In this document: positions 1 through 5,232 of the stretch, in pieces | How positions within the stretch are numbered: the first letter of the stretch is position 1 | Layout: every line of letters begins with the position of its first letter | Assembly (NCBI GenBank): GCA_002362145.1 | Contig: DETX01000123.1 | Span: 1-6,597, forward strand | DNA length: 6,597 nucleotides | Direction of reading: 5' to 3' | From: Clostridiales bacterium UBA3277 | Lineage (GTDB): Bacteria; Bacillota; Clostridia; Oscillospirales; Oscillospiraceae | Notes under the pieces: model-generated | What the model was told of the DNA's origin: nothing | The model's input: only the letters and a program-made list of their open reading frames with translations | Databases searched by the model: none | Made by a program: the position numbers and the translations under genes

Positions 1-48
1 GAAAAACACTTTAGATGCGAACTTTTTCTGAGTTGCATCTAAAGTGTT
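1..48 (-). terminator. Intrinsic terminator of the tRNA-Gln/tRNA-Lys operon
   Basis: A perfect 14-bp inverted repeat (5-18 with 35-48) can be extended by four more pairs past one bulged G (20-23 with 31-34), leaving a 7-nt loop. Read on the minus strand, the hairpin lies directly after the CCA end of tRNA-Lys and runs into TTTTTC at the window edge, the usual form of a Rho-independent terminator. On the plus strand no T tract follows, so it acts for the minus-strand tRNAs. Confidence 0.85.
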
Positions 49-57
49 GTCCAAAGA

Positions 58-133
58 TGGTGACCCGCCGGGGACTCGAACCCCGGACCCACTGCTTAAA
101 AGGCAGTTGCTCTACCGCCTGAGCTAGCGGATC
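58..133 (-). tRNA. trnK: tRNA-Lys, anticodon UUU
   Basis: This is a complete 76-nt cloverleaf on the minus strand. The acceptor stem GATCCGC pairs with GCGGGTC (one T-G wobble), followed by discriminator A and an encoded CCA. The D arm has GCTC/GAGC. The anticodon stem ACTGC/GCAGT holds the loop CTTTTAA, giving anticodon TTT. The T arm is CGGGG-TTCGAGT-CCCCG. The gene follows tRNA-Gln after a 4-nt spacer, so the two are almost certainly cut from one transcript. All expected stems pair, and there is no sign of decay. Confidence 0.97.
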
Positions 134-137
134 ATAT

Positions 138-212
138 TGGCTGGGATGGCCGGATTTGAACCGACGAATGCCAGAGTCAAAGTCTGGTGCCTTACCGCTT
201 GGCGACATCCCA
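138..212 (-). tRNA. trnQ: tRNA-Gln, anticodon UUG
   Basis: This is a complete 75-nt cloverleaf on the minus strand. The acceptor stem TGGGATG pairs with CATCCCA, followed by discriminator G and an encoded CCA. The anticodon stem CCAGA/TCTGG holds the loop CTTTGAC, giving anticodon TTG. The T loop is TTCAAAT with stem GTCGG/CCGGC (one T-G-type wobble tolerated). The weak first pair of the acceptor stem (T-A) is typical of bacterial tRNA-Gln. It is the first gene of a two-tRNA operon with its own promoter upstream. Confidence 0.96.
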
Positions 213-247
213 ATGTGGAGGGGCCTCTTTGATCGGACACGCAAGCT

Positions 248-276
248 ATTATACCATGGCTTTTCCCATTTGGCAA
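248..276 (-). promoter_or_regulatory. Promoter of the tRNA operon
   Basis: Read on the minus strand, TTGCCA (271-276) is followed by exactly 17 bp and then a perfect TATAAT (248-253). Transcription would start near 241, about 30 nt before tRNA-Gln, a suitable length for a 5' leader removed by RNase P. The strong -10 box fits a stable-RNA promoter. Confidence 0.85.
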
Positions 277-286
277 TCCTTTTTTG

Positions 287-344
287 AAAAAATGCGGAAA
301 ACTTTCCGCCAGGGGAGGAACGGCCCGGGTTACCCCGGGCCGTT
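287..344 (-). terminator. Double-hairpin terminator after psuG
   Basis: Two hairpins follow the psuG stop codon on the minus strand. The first is a perfect 11-bp GC-rich stem (319-329 with 334-344) with a 4-nt loop but no T tract. The second is a 6-7 bp stem (294-300 with 303-309) followed by ATTTTTT (287-293), a classical intrinsic terminator. The second hairpin ends about 10 bp before the -35 box of the tRNA promoter, so it also shields the tRNA operon from readthrough. Confidence 0.8.
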
Positions 345-356
345 TGGGGACTTTGG

Positions 357-1277
357 TTACAGCGCGCAGTAGGCTGCGGCGGTCTTGGCGGCCACCATGG
401 CGTTGTTGTACACCAGACGGATGTTGGAGGCCAGGGAGTCGCCACCGGTGAGCTCCGCCACCCGGGCCAGCAGGAAGGGGGTAGTGGCCTTGCCGTGGAT
501 GCCCTTTTCGCGGCATTCGGCAATGGCCTGGTCAATGGCGGCGTTGATGGTGCCCAGCGGCATGGCGTATTCCTCGGGGATGGGGTTCGTCACCAGCATG
601 CCGCCTTTGAGGCCCATGTCGTGGCTGGCCTTAAAGACCGCGGCCAGCTCCTCAGGGGTGTCGATCCGGTAGTCCACGCCGAAGCCGGACTGGCGGGTGT
701 AGAAGGCGGGAAGCTCATCGGTGCCGTAGCCGATGACGGGCACGCCCTTGGTCTCCAGATATTCCAGGGTCAGTCCCAGGTCCAGGATGGACTTGGCGCC
801 GGCGCAGACCACCATGACAGGGGTCTGAGCCAGCTCTTCCAGGTCGGCGGAGATGTCCATGGTGGTCTCGGCGCCCCGGTGGACACCGCCGATGCCGCCG
901 GTGGCGAAGATCTGAATGCCGGCCATGTGGGCGATCATCATGGTGGTGGTGACGGTGGTGGCGCCGTCCTGGCCCCGGGCGCAGAGCACGGCCAGGTCCC
1001 GGCGGGAGGCCTTGGCGATGGCCTGGCCCTTTTTGCCGAAGTATTCGATCTCCTGGGCAGTGAGACCCGCCTTCAGGCGGCCGCCGATGATGGCGATGGT
1101 GGCGGGGACGGCGCCGTTTTCCCGGATGATCTTCTCCACGTTCAGAGCGGTCTCCACATTCTGGGGATAGGGCATACCGTGGGAGATGATGGTGGATTCC
1201 AGGGCCACCACGGGCTTGCCAGCGGCGAGGGCGGCGGCGACTTCGGGATTGACGTCCAGATACTTGTTCAGTTCCAT
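357..1277 (-). CDS. psuG: Pseudouridine-5'-phosphate glycosidase PsuG
   Basis: PsuG cleaves the C-C glycosidic bond of pseudouridine 5'-phosphate, giving uracil and ribose 5-phosphate in the cytoplasm. It is the second step of pseudouridine breakdown, after PsuK. The 306-residue length matches the family, whose fold covers nearly the whole protein. Visible signature stretches are [17 protein letters not shown] (24-40, with E27), [15 protein letters not shown] (99-113), [20 protein letters not shown] (124-143) and [13 protein letters not shown] (156-168). By comparison with the E. coli enzyme, K162 should be the lysine that forms the Schiff base with ribose, and D141 is a likely Mn-ligand. The ATG at 1277 has AAAGGAA (1287-1293) 9 nt upstream. 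The gene is last in the operon, 29 nt after the acyltransferase, and ends at a double hairpin. Confidence 0.96.
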   Translation of the reverse strand: MELNKYLDVNPEVAAALAAGKPVVALESTIISHGMPYPQNVETALNVEKIIRENGAVPATIAIIGGRLKAGLTAQEIEYFGKKGQAIAKASRRDLAVLCARGQDGATTVTTTMMIAHMAGIQIFATGGIGGVHRGAETTMDISADLEELAQTPVMVVCAGAKSILDLGLTLEYLETKGVPVIGYGTDELPAFYTRQSGFGVDYRIDTPEELAAVFKASHDMGLKGGMLVTNPIPEEYAMPLGTINAAIDQAIAECREKGIHGKATTPFLLARVAELTGGDSLASNIRLVYNNAMVAAKTAAAYCAL

Positions 1278-1306
1278 GGTTTTAAATTCCTTTCCGAATC
1301 ATATTT

Positions 1307-2383
1307 TTATAGAAGGGCTTTCAGCCCGGGGATTTTTTTCAGCAGGGCCACAAAACCTGAGCCCAGTGCCAGGGCCCCCAGGCTCCAGGCGAGGCTTGCC
1401 GGGAGGGGGCCGATTCTGGGGGACAGCCAGTGATAGAGAAAGACCGTCTGCTCCCGGAGAATGCGCTCCAAAAGAAACACCCCGAAGGTGGTCCCGGCCA
1501 GGAGGGCCAGGAGCTTTTGCAGCCGCGGCGACAGCCGGACCCGGGTGAAGAACAGCTTGCAGGCGAGGTAGAGGGTGCAGGTGGGGATGGCGATGAGGCT
1601 CTTATGGAAGCACTGGGACTCCCCCTCGTCGAAATAGCCCATGACCCGGCCCCGGTAGAGGGTCATCCCCACGCTCAGCAGCACCGCCAGAGCGCTCAGG
1701 GCGGCGCCCAGGAGAACCGTCTTTCCGGTGCGGTATTTTTCCGGAAGCCGGTGCTCAAAATAGTAGCCCATCAGGAAAAATACCACGTTTTCCGCCGTGA
1801 ACAAGGTGCGGCTCAGGTGCTGGTTTAACTGGCAGGAATCCCGGAACACCAGATACCCGGCCATGGGAAGCAGGCCGGTAAAGATCAGGGACAGCACCGC
1901 CAGGTAGAGAAATTCCGGGTTCGTCATGTTCCGGGCCATCCGCCGCAGCAGGGGGAGCATCAGCATCAGAGAGAGATAGCTGTACAGATACCACAGTCCC
2001 ACCGACAAATCGGCGCTGTAGAGCCGGGTGAAAAAGCCGCCGGGGTCCAAGGGGCTGTGATGGACGGCGGCGTCATAGAGCCAGTACAAAACCGAGGCCC
2101 CCGCCAGAATGGCAGCGAAGCGGAGAAACCGCTTTTTCAGGACCGTGCCGATGGACTCGTCCCGGCCCAGGAGCAGGGCCCCGGAGATCATGAAAAACAG
2201 CGGGACGGCCAGGGTGCACAGGACGGATATGGCGCAGTAGATCCCCTGCTTAAGCCCGGAGGCGGCGGGGAAGAGAAAAAAGCCAACATTTCCCGTGTGA
2301 TTGAAGAGAACACAGAAAATGGCCAGGACCCGCATAAAATCAAGATGGGCCAGATGGCCGGGGGAGGGAAGGGCGCGCTCCAT
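1307..2383 (-). CDS. Acyltransferase-3 family integral membrane protein (OafA/WecH-like)
   Basis: This is a polytopic membrane protein of 358 residues, with roughly nine to ten hydrophobic segments by eye. Acyltransferase-3 proteins move acetyl or other acyl groups across or onto surface sugars, polymers or lipids. Family marks are the N-terminal LDFMRVLAIFCVLFNHTG (14-31, with the conserved Arg-18 and His-29), PLFFMISGALLLGR (61-74) and LWYLYSYLSLMLMLPLLRR (130-148). The chain ends in a basic, juxtamembrane-like KKIPGLKALL. The ATG at 2383 has AGGAGGG at 2390-2396, which overlaps the psuK stop codon, so translation is probably coupled. The substrate cannot be read from sequence. Its place between psuK and psuG is unexpected: no acyl transfer step is known in pseudouridine catabolism. 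It may simply be co-transcribed. Confidence 0.87.
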   Translation of the reverse strand: MERALPSPGHLAHLDFMRVLAIFCVLFNHTGNVGFFLFPAASGLKQGIYCAISVLCTLAVPLFFMISGALLLGRDESIGTVLKKRFLRFAAILAGASVLYWLYDAAVHHSPLDPGGFFTRLYSADLSVGLWYLYSYLSLMLMLPLLRRMARNMTNPEFLYLAVLSLIFTGLLPMAGYLVFRDSCQLNQHLSRTLFTAENVVFFLMGYYFEHRLPEKYRTGKTVLLGAALSALAVLLSVGMTLYRGRVMGYFDEGESQCFHKSLIAIPTCTLYLACKLFFTRVRLSPRLQKLLALLAGTTFGVFLLERILREQTVFLYHWLSPRIGPLPASLAWSLGALALGSGFVALLKKIPGLKALL

Positions 2384-2395
2384 AGCCTGCCCTCC

Positions 2396-3478
2396 TCAGC
2401 CTTTCCCCATCCGGCCCAGGAGGGCCTGGGGGCTCAGGGCGGGGTTGATGGTCTGGGGGGCCTCCATGGCCAGGGAGGCGGCGGCCAGGCCGGAACGGGC
2501 GGTGGTTTCCAGATCGCAGCCCTCCAGGTAGGCCCAGGCCAGGGCGGCCATAAAGGCGTCGCCGCAGCCGGTGGTGTTTACCATCCGGCCGGGGATGCAG
2601 GGGAGCCAGAGCCGCTCTGGGCCCATGGCGGCGTAGACGCCCTCGGCCCCCAGAGACAAAAACATCCGGTGGATGCCCATCCGCGTCAGCACGTCGGCGG
2701 CACGCTCCATGTCCTTCCGGCTTTCGATCTTCACGCCGGAGAGAAGCTCCGCTTCCAGCCGGTTGGGCTTGAGGGTGTGGATCTTCGGCAGGATGCTCTG
2801 GAGCTTTTGGGCCTTGCTTGTGGACACCGGGTCTACAAACAGGGGGGCGCTGCATTTTTCCGCCAGATACCGCAGGCTTTCCTCCGGGATGTTGGTGTCG
2901 GCCACCACGATCTGGGCGTTTTGGAGGATGGAGAGGTTGGCCGCCAGGTATTCCGGGGTGATCTTGCTGCACACTGCCATGTCCGACACCGCCAGGGCCA
3001 TCTCCCCCTGGGGGCCCGTCAGATACAGATAGGTGGAGGTGGCGGCTCCGGGCACCGTGAGGACATGGGCCATGTCGATGCCCAGCTCCGAGCAGCCCGC
3101 CGCCGCCCGTTCGCCGTTCATGTCGTCGCCGATGGCGGTGAGAAGCCGGACATTGACCCCCAGCAGGCTCAGATTGTGGGCGATGTTCCGCCCCACGCCC
3201 CCGAGGCTGAAGCTGACGGCACCGGGGTTGGAGTCTGCCGGGACCAGGGGGCCGAAGGACCGGCCGCCGATGTCCACGTTGACGCCGCCCACCACCGCCA
3301 CGTAGCTGCCCGTCCGCAGGACGTAGCCCCGCCCGGCGATGCAGCCCTTTTTCATGAGGTTGGAGATGTGAACGGCGGCGGAGGAGCGGGCGATGCCGAG
3401 CTTGTCGGCAATCTGCTGCTGGGAGATCAGGGGGTCCGCTTCGATGAGCTGGAGCACCTGCCGTTCCCGGGAGGTCAT
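2396..3478 (-). CDS. psuK: HTH-PfkB family kinase, probable pseudouridine kinase PsuK
   Basis: The predicted reaction is ATP-dependent phosphorylation of pseudouridine to its 5'-phosphate, the substrate of PsuG. From the 3478 start the protein has 360 residues. Residues about 3-55 form a winged helix-turn-helix (QQQIADKLGIARSSAAVHIS, then GRGYVL). A PfkB/ribokinase domain of about 300 residues follows: YVAVVGGVNVDIGG near the start, the sugar-site motif GGVGRNIAHNLSLLG (about 93-107), and NTTGCGDAF (about 301-309) with the catalytic Asp-307. The usual GAGD oxyanion motif reads GCGD. The GTG at 3487 is only 1 nt from the Shine-Dalgarno sequence AAAGGAG (3489-3495), while the ATG at 3478 lies 10 nt away, so the latter is chosen. 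The kinase family is certain; the pseudouridine specificity rests mainly on psuG in the same operon. The HTH suggests it may also regulate. Confidence 0.88.
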   Translation of the reverse strand: MTSRERQVLQLIEADPLISQQQIADKLGIARSSAAVHISNLMKKGCIAGRGYVLRTGSYVAVVGGVNVDIGGRSFGPLVPADSNPGAVSFSLGGVGRNIAHNLSLLGVNVRLLTAIGDDMNGERAAAGCSELGIDMAHVLTVPGAATSTYLYLTGPQGEMALAVSDMAVCSKITPEYLAANLSILQNAQIVVADTNIPEESLRYLAEKCSAPLFVDPVSTSKAQKLQSILPKIHTLKPNRLEAELLSGVKIESRKDMERAADVLTRMGIHRMFLSLGAEGVYAAMGPERLWLPCIPGRMVNTTGCGDAFMAALAWAYLEGCDLETTARSGLAAASLAMEAPQTINPALSPQALLGRMGKG

Positions 3479-3488
3479 GGCAACCACT

Positions 3489-3495
3489 CTCCTTT
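3489..3495 (-). promoter_or_regulatory. psuK ribosome-binding site that decides the start
   Basis: Minus-strand AAAGGAG. It lies 10 nt before the ATG at 3478 but only 1 nt before the in-frame GTG at 3487, which makes the longer GTG start unlikely. Confidence 0.8.
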
Positions 3496-3507
3496 AAATT
3501 CTTTATG

Positions 3508-3528
3508 TATGCTTATTATATAAGCATA
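3508..3528. promoter_or_regulatory. Palindromic operator candidate in the psuK promoter
   Basis: This is a perfect 9-3-9 inverted repeat: TATGCTTAT (3508-3516), 3-bp spacer, ATAAGCATA (3520-3528). It covers the -10 box and the presumed start point of the psuK promoter. A third half-site, TATGC (3533-3537), forms a second inverted repeat with GCATA (3524-3528) and fills the rest of the spacer. A repressor bound here would block RNA polymerase. The HTH domain of PsuK is the obvious candidate binder, but this is inference; part of the AT-rich symmetry comes from the TATAAT box itself. Confidence 0.6.
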
Positions 3529-3543
3529 TCCTTATGCTGTCAA
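3515..3543 (-). promoter_or_regulatory. Consensus promoter of the psuK operon
   Basis: Read on the minus strand, a perfect TTGACA (3538-3543), a 17-bp spacer and a perfect TATAAT (3515-3520). Transcription would start near 3508, giving a 5' leader of about 30 nt before the ATG at 3478. So strong a promoter for a catabolic operon would be expected to need repression, and the palindromes within it fit that. Confidence 0.92.
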
Positions 3544-3588
3544 GAAGAAAACCGCGCCGTTTCCGGTTTTTTTCGGAAACGGCGCGGT
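3541..3588 (-). terminator. Intrinsic terminator after mgtE
   Basis: A perfect 15-bp GC-rich inverted repeat (3551-3565 with 3574-3588) has an 8-nt loop of mostly T (A on the minus strand) and lies 5 nt after the mgtE stop codon. On the minus strand it is followed by TTTCTTCTT. The T-rich tail runs straight into the TTGACA of the psuK promoter, so the end of one operon and the start of the next share a few bases. Confidence 0.92.
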
Positions 3589-3593
3589 GAGAT

Positions 3594-4973
3594 TTAAAGA
3601 TGCAGAAACAGTTTGGCGAACATGAAGTACACCAGCAGGGACAGGGCGTCCACAATGGTGGTGATGAAGGGGCTGGCCATCACCGCCGGGTCGAAGCCCA
3701 GGCGCTTGGCGACGAGAGGCAGGGTGCAGCCCACCATTTTGGCGATGACCACCGTGATGGCCAGGGTCATGCACACCACCAGGTCTACCCGCAGCGTGAT
3801 GGCGGGATTGCCCAGAAGCAGGAAATCCACCAGCCAGATCTTAACGAAGCAGCACACCGCCAGCACCACGCCGCAGAGCAGTGAGGTGCGGATTTCCTTC
3901 CACAGCACCATGCCCAGGTCCCGGAATTTCAGCTCATCCAGGCTTAGGGCGCGGATGACGGTGACAGAGGACTGGGAGCCGGAGTTGCCGCCGGTGTCCA
4001 TGAGCATGGGAATGAAGGCCGTCAGGGCCACCTGGGCCGCCAGGGCGTCCTCGAAGGAGGTGATGATCAGCCCCGTAAAGGTGGCGGAGACCATCAGCAG
4101 CAGCAGCCAGGGAATCCGGTTTTTGAACAGGTCGATGGGCGAGGACCGGATATAGGGCTTTTCGGAGGGCATCATACCACCCATGATCTCGATATCCTCG
4201 GTGGCCTCTTCTTCCATGACGTCCATGGCGTCGTCGAAGGTGACGATGCCCACCATCCGGTTCTCCCCGTCCACCACGGGCAGGGCCAGAAAATTGTACT
4301 TGCTGAACATCCGCGCCACTTCCTCCTGGTCGGTCTGGGTGGTGACGTAGATGAGGTTTGTGAGCATGATGTCCTCGATGGGGGCCTCGTCGTCCTCGGC
4401 AAGAAGCAGATCCTTCACCGTGACGATGCCCGTCAGGGTCCGGTCCTTCTCGGTGACATAGCAGGTGTAGATGGTCTCCTTGTCAATGCCCTGACGGCGG
4501 ATGCGCAAAATCGCCTCCCCCACCGTCATGTGGGGCCGCAGGGAGACATACTCCGTGGTCATGATGGACCCGGCGGAGTTCTCGGGGTAGCGCAGAATCT
4601 GGTTGATGGACGAGCGCATCTCCGGGTCGGCGTGCTTTAAGATCCGCTTGACCACATTGGCCGGCATCTCCTCCACCAGATCCGCCGCGTCGTCCACATA
4701 CAGTTCGTCCAGAACTTCCTTTAATTCATTGTCGGAGAAGCCCTGAATCAGGAGCTCCTGGGCTTCAGGCTCCATTTCCACAAAGGTCTCCGCCGCCTGC
4801 TCCTTGGGAAGCAGGCGGAACATCAGCGGAATCTGTTTTTCCTCCAGTCCGCCGAAGAGCCCTGCCACGTCGCTGGGGTTCATGGTCACAAGAATATCCC
4901 GCAGAGTTGCGTACTTCTTGTCCTCCAGCATGGCAAGCAGAGCTTTTTCCACGATTTCAAACCGTTCGGCCAT
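3594..4973 (-). CDS. mgtE: Magnesium channel/transporter MgtE
   Basis: MgtE is a dimeric inner-membrane Mg2+ channel gated by cytoplasmic Mg2+. The 459 residues follow the family order: an acidic alpha-superhelical N domain (about 1-125), a CBS pair (about 137-260, with SAGSIMTTEY at its start, GIVTVKDLL in the first CBS and MVGIVTFDDAMDVM in the second), a plug-helix linker, and five membrane segments (about 288-458). IPMLMDTGGNSGSQ (321-334) matches the conserved pore-helix region, and FDPAVMASPFITTIVD (427-442) matches the last segment; D442 probably corresponds to the ion-coordinating Asp of the pore. An ATG seven codons upstream (4994) is rejected because the Shine-Dalgarno AAGGAGG (4983-4989) lies inside that extension, 9 nt before the ATG at 4973. 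The gene is monocistronic, with its own promoter, leader and terminator. Confidence 0.96.
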   Translation of the reverse strand: MAERFEIVEKALLAMLEDKKYATLRDILVTMNPSDVAGLFGGLEEKQIPLMFRLLPKEQAAETFVEMEPEAQELLIQGFSDNELKEVLDELYVDDAADLVEEMPANVVKRILKHADPEMRSSINQILRYPENSAGSIMTTEYVSLRPHMTVGEAILRIRRQGIDKETIYTCYVTEKDRTLTGIVTVKDLLLAEDDEAPIEDIMLTNLIYVTTQTDQEEVARMFSKYNFLALPVVDGENRMVGIVTFDDAMDVMEEEATEDIEIMGGMMPSEKPYIRSSPIDLFKNRIPWLLLLMVSATFTGLIITSFEDALAAQVALTAFIPMLMDTGGNSGSQSSVTVIRALSLDELKFRDLGMVLWKEIRTSLLCGVVLAVCCFVKIWLVDFLLLGNPAITLRVDLVVCMTLAITVVIAKMVGCTLPLVAKRLGFDPAVMASPFITTIVDALSLLVYFMFAKLFLHL

Positions 4974-4974
4974 G

Positions 4975-5015
4975 GGTAGTTTCCTCCTTAACATTTCAGT
5001 TCAGGCGATACTACC
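4975..5015 (-). promoter_or_regulatory. Possible hairpin enclosing the mgtE ribosome-binding site
   Basis: In the mgtE mRNA, GGUAGU (minus strand of 5010-5015) is complementary to ACUACC (minus strand of 4975-4980), 1 nt before the AUG. The 6-bp stem would enclose the Shine-Dalgarno at 4983-4989 in a loop of about 29 nt. The stem is short and the loop long, so this is a proposal. It starts 11 nt after the stop of the leader ORF, so a terminating ribosome could affect its folding. Confidence 0.35.
4983..4989 (-). promoter_or_regulatory. mgtE ribosome-binding site that decides the start
   Basis: Minus-strand AAGGAGG, 9 nt before the ATG at 4973. It sits within the extra codons that the upstream ATG at 4994 would add, which settles the start. 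Confidence 0.88.
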
Positions 5016-5026
5016 GGGCAAAGATT

Positions 5027-5098
5027 TCAGAGGCTGCCCACCATGGCGGGCCCGCCGCTACTTCGTCCGGGTATATTGCCGCTGCCGCCAGCATCCAT
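5027..5098 (-). CDS. 23-residue leader ORF in the mgtE 5' untranslated region
   Basis: On the minus strand an ATG at 5098 has a near-ideal Shine-Dalgarno, AAGGAGG (5106-5112), 7 nt upstream. It opens a frame of 23 codons ending in TGA at 5027-5029. The peptide begins MDAGGSGNIPGRSS and ends GGPAMVGSL; it is rich in Gly and Ser, with no hydrophobic or signal segment. It lies in the mgtE leader, about 33 nt after the predicted transcription start and 53 nt before the mgtE ATG. I do not recognise the peptide family. A translated uORF before a magnesium transporter gene recalls the MgtL principle of Salmonella mgtA, in which translation of a short peptide senses Mg2+, but the sequences are unrelated. 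It may instead act only through coupling or RNA folding. Confidence 0.6.
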   Translation of the reverse strand: MDAGGSGNIPGRSSGGPAMVGSL

Positions 5099-5137
5099 GG
5101 TGTTCCCTCCTTGGTGATTGAATTGGTTGGCTTTCTT

Positions 5138-5166
5138 ATTTTACCCGTTTTTGCCCGGCTTGTCAA
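5138..5166 (-). promoter_or_regulatory. mgtE promoter
   Basis: Read on the minus strand, TTGACA (5161-5166), a 17-bp spacer and TAAAAT (5138-5143). Transcription would start near 5131, giving a leader of about 155 nt before mgtE that contains the small ORF. The -35 box lies 2 bp from the -35 box of the plus-strand GNAT promoter. Confidence 0.88.
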
Positions 5167-5168
5167 CC

Positions 5169-5197
5169 TTGACAGCGGGTTTGGAGCCGTGTAAAAT
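5169..5197 (+). promoter_or_regulatory. Promoter of the GNAT acetyltransferase gene
   Basis: TTGACA (5169-5174), a 17-bp spacer and TAAAAT (5192-5197), the same boxes and spacing as the divergent mgtE promoter. The start point would fall near 5204, leaving a leader of about 29 nt that includes GGAGG at 5219-5223. Confidence 0.87.
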
Positions 5198-5232
5198 GGT
5201 AAAAAAGCCGGTTTTTTTGGAGGAAATTTCAG

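Noticed and set aside
11..535. Minus-strand frames across the tRNA genes (11-535 and 124-516)
   Set aside because: They run through two intact tRNA genes, a promoter and two terminator hairpins, so they cannot be protein genes.
495..1433. Plus-strand open frame of 312 codons opposite psuG
   Set aside because: It is antisense to a well-conserved psuG, with a Gly/Asp/His-rich composition and no recognisable motif; a GC-driven shadow frame.
2057..3523. Plus-strand open frame of 488 codons opposite psuK and the acyltransferase
   Set aside because: It is antisense to two genes with clear family motifs. Its translation is low-complexity, rich in Gly, His, Gln and Ala, as expected from a shadow of GC-rich coding DNA, and it has no domain.
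4974..4994. Upstream ATG start of mgtE at 4994
   Set aside because: The Shine-Dalgarno at 4983-4989 would lie inside the coding sequence. The ATG at 4973 has correct spacing.
4974..5131. M-box (ykoK) magnesium riboswitch in the mgtE leader
   Set aside because: I looked for the conserved M-box core in the leader of about 155 nt and did not see it. An Infernal search with the M-box model would settle this.
5201..5218. A-run, GCCGG, T-run in the GNAT leader as a terminator
   Set aside because: The possible stem is almost all A-T with only a CCGG centre and no room for a loop, and it sits just before the RBS of a gene with its own promoter.
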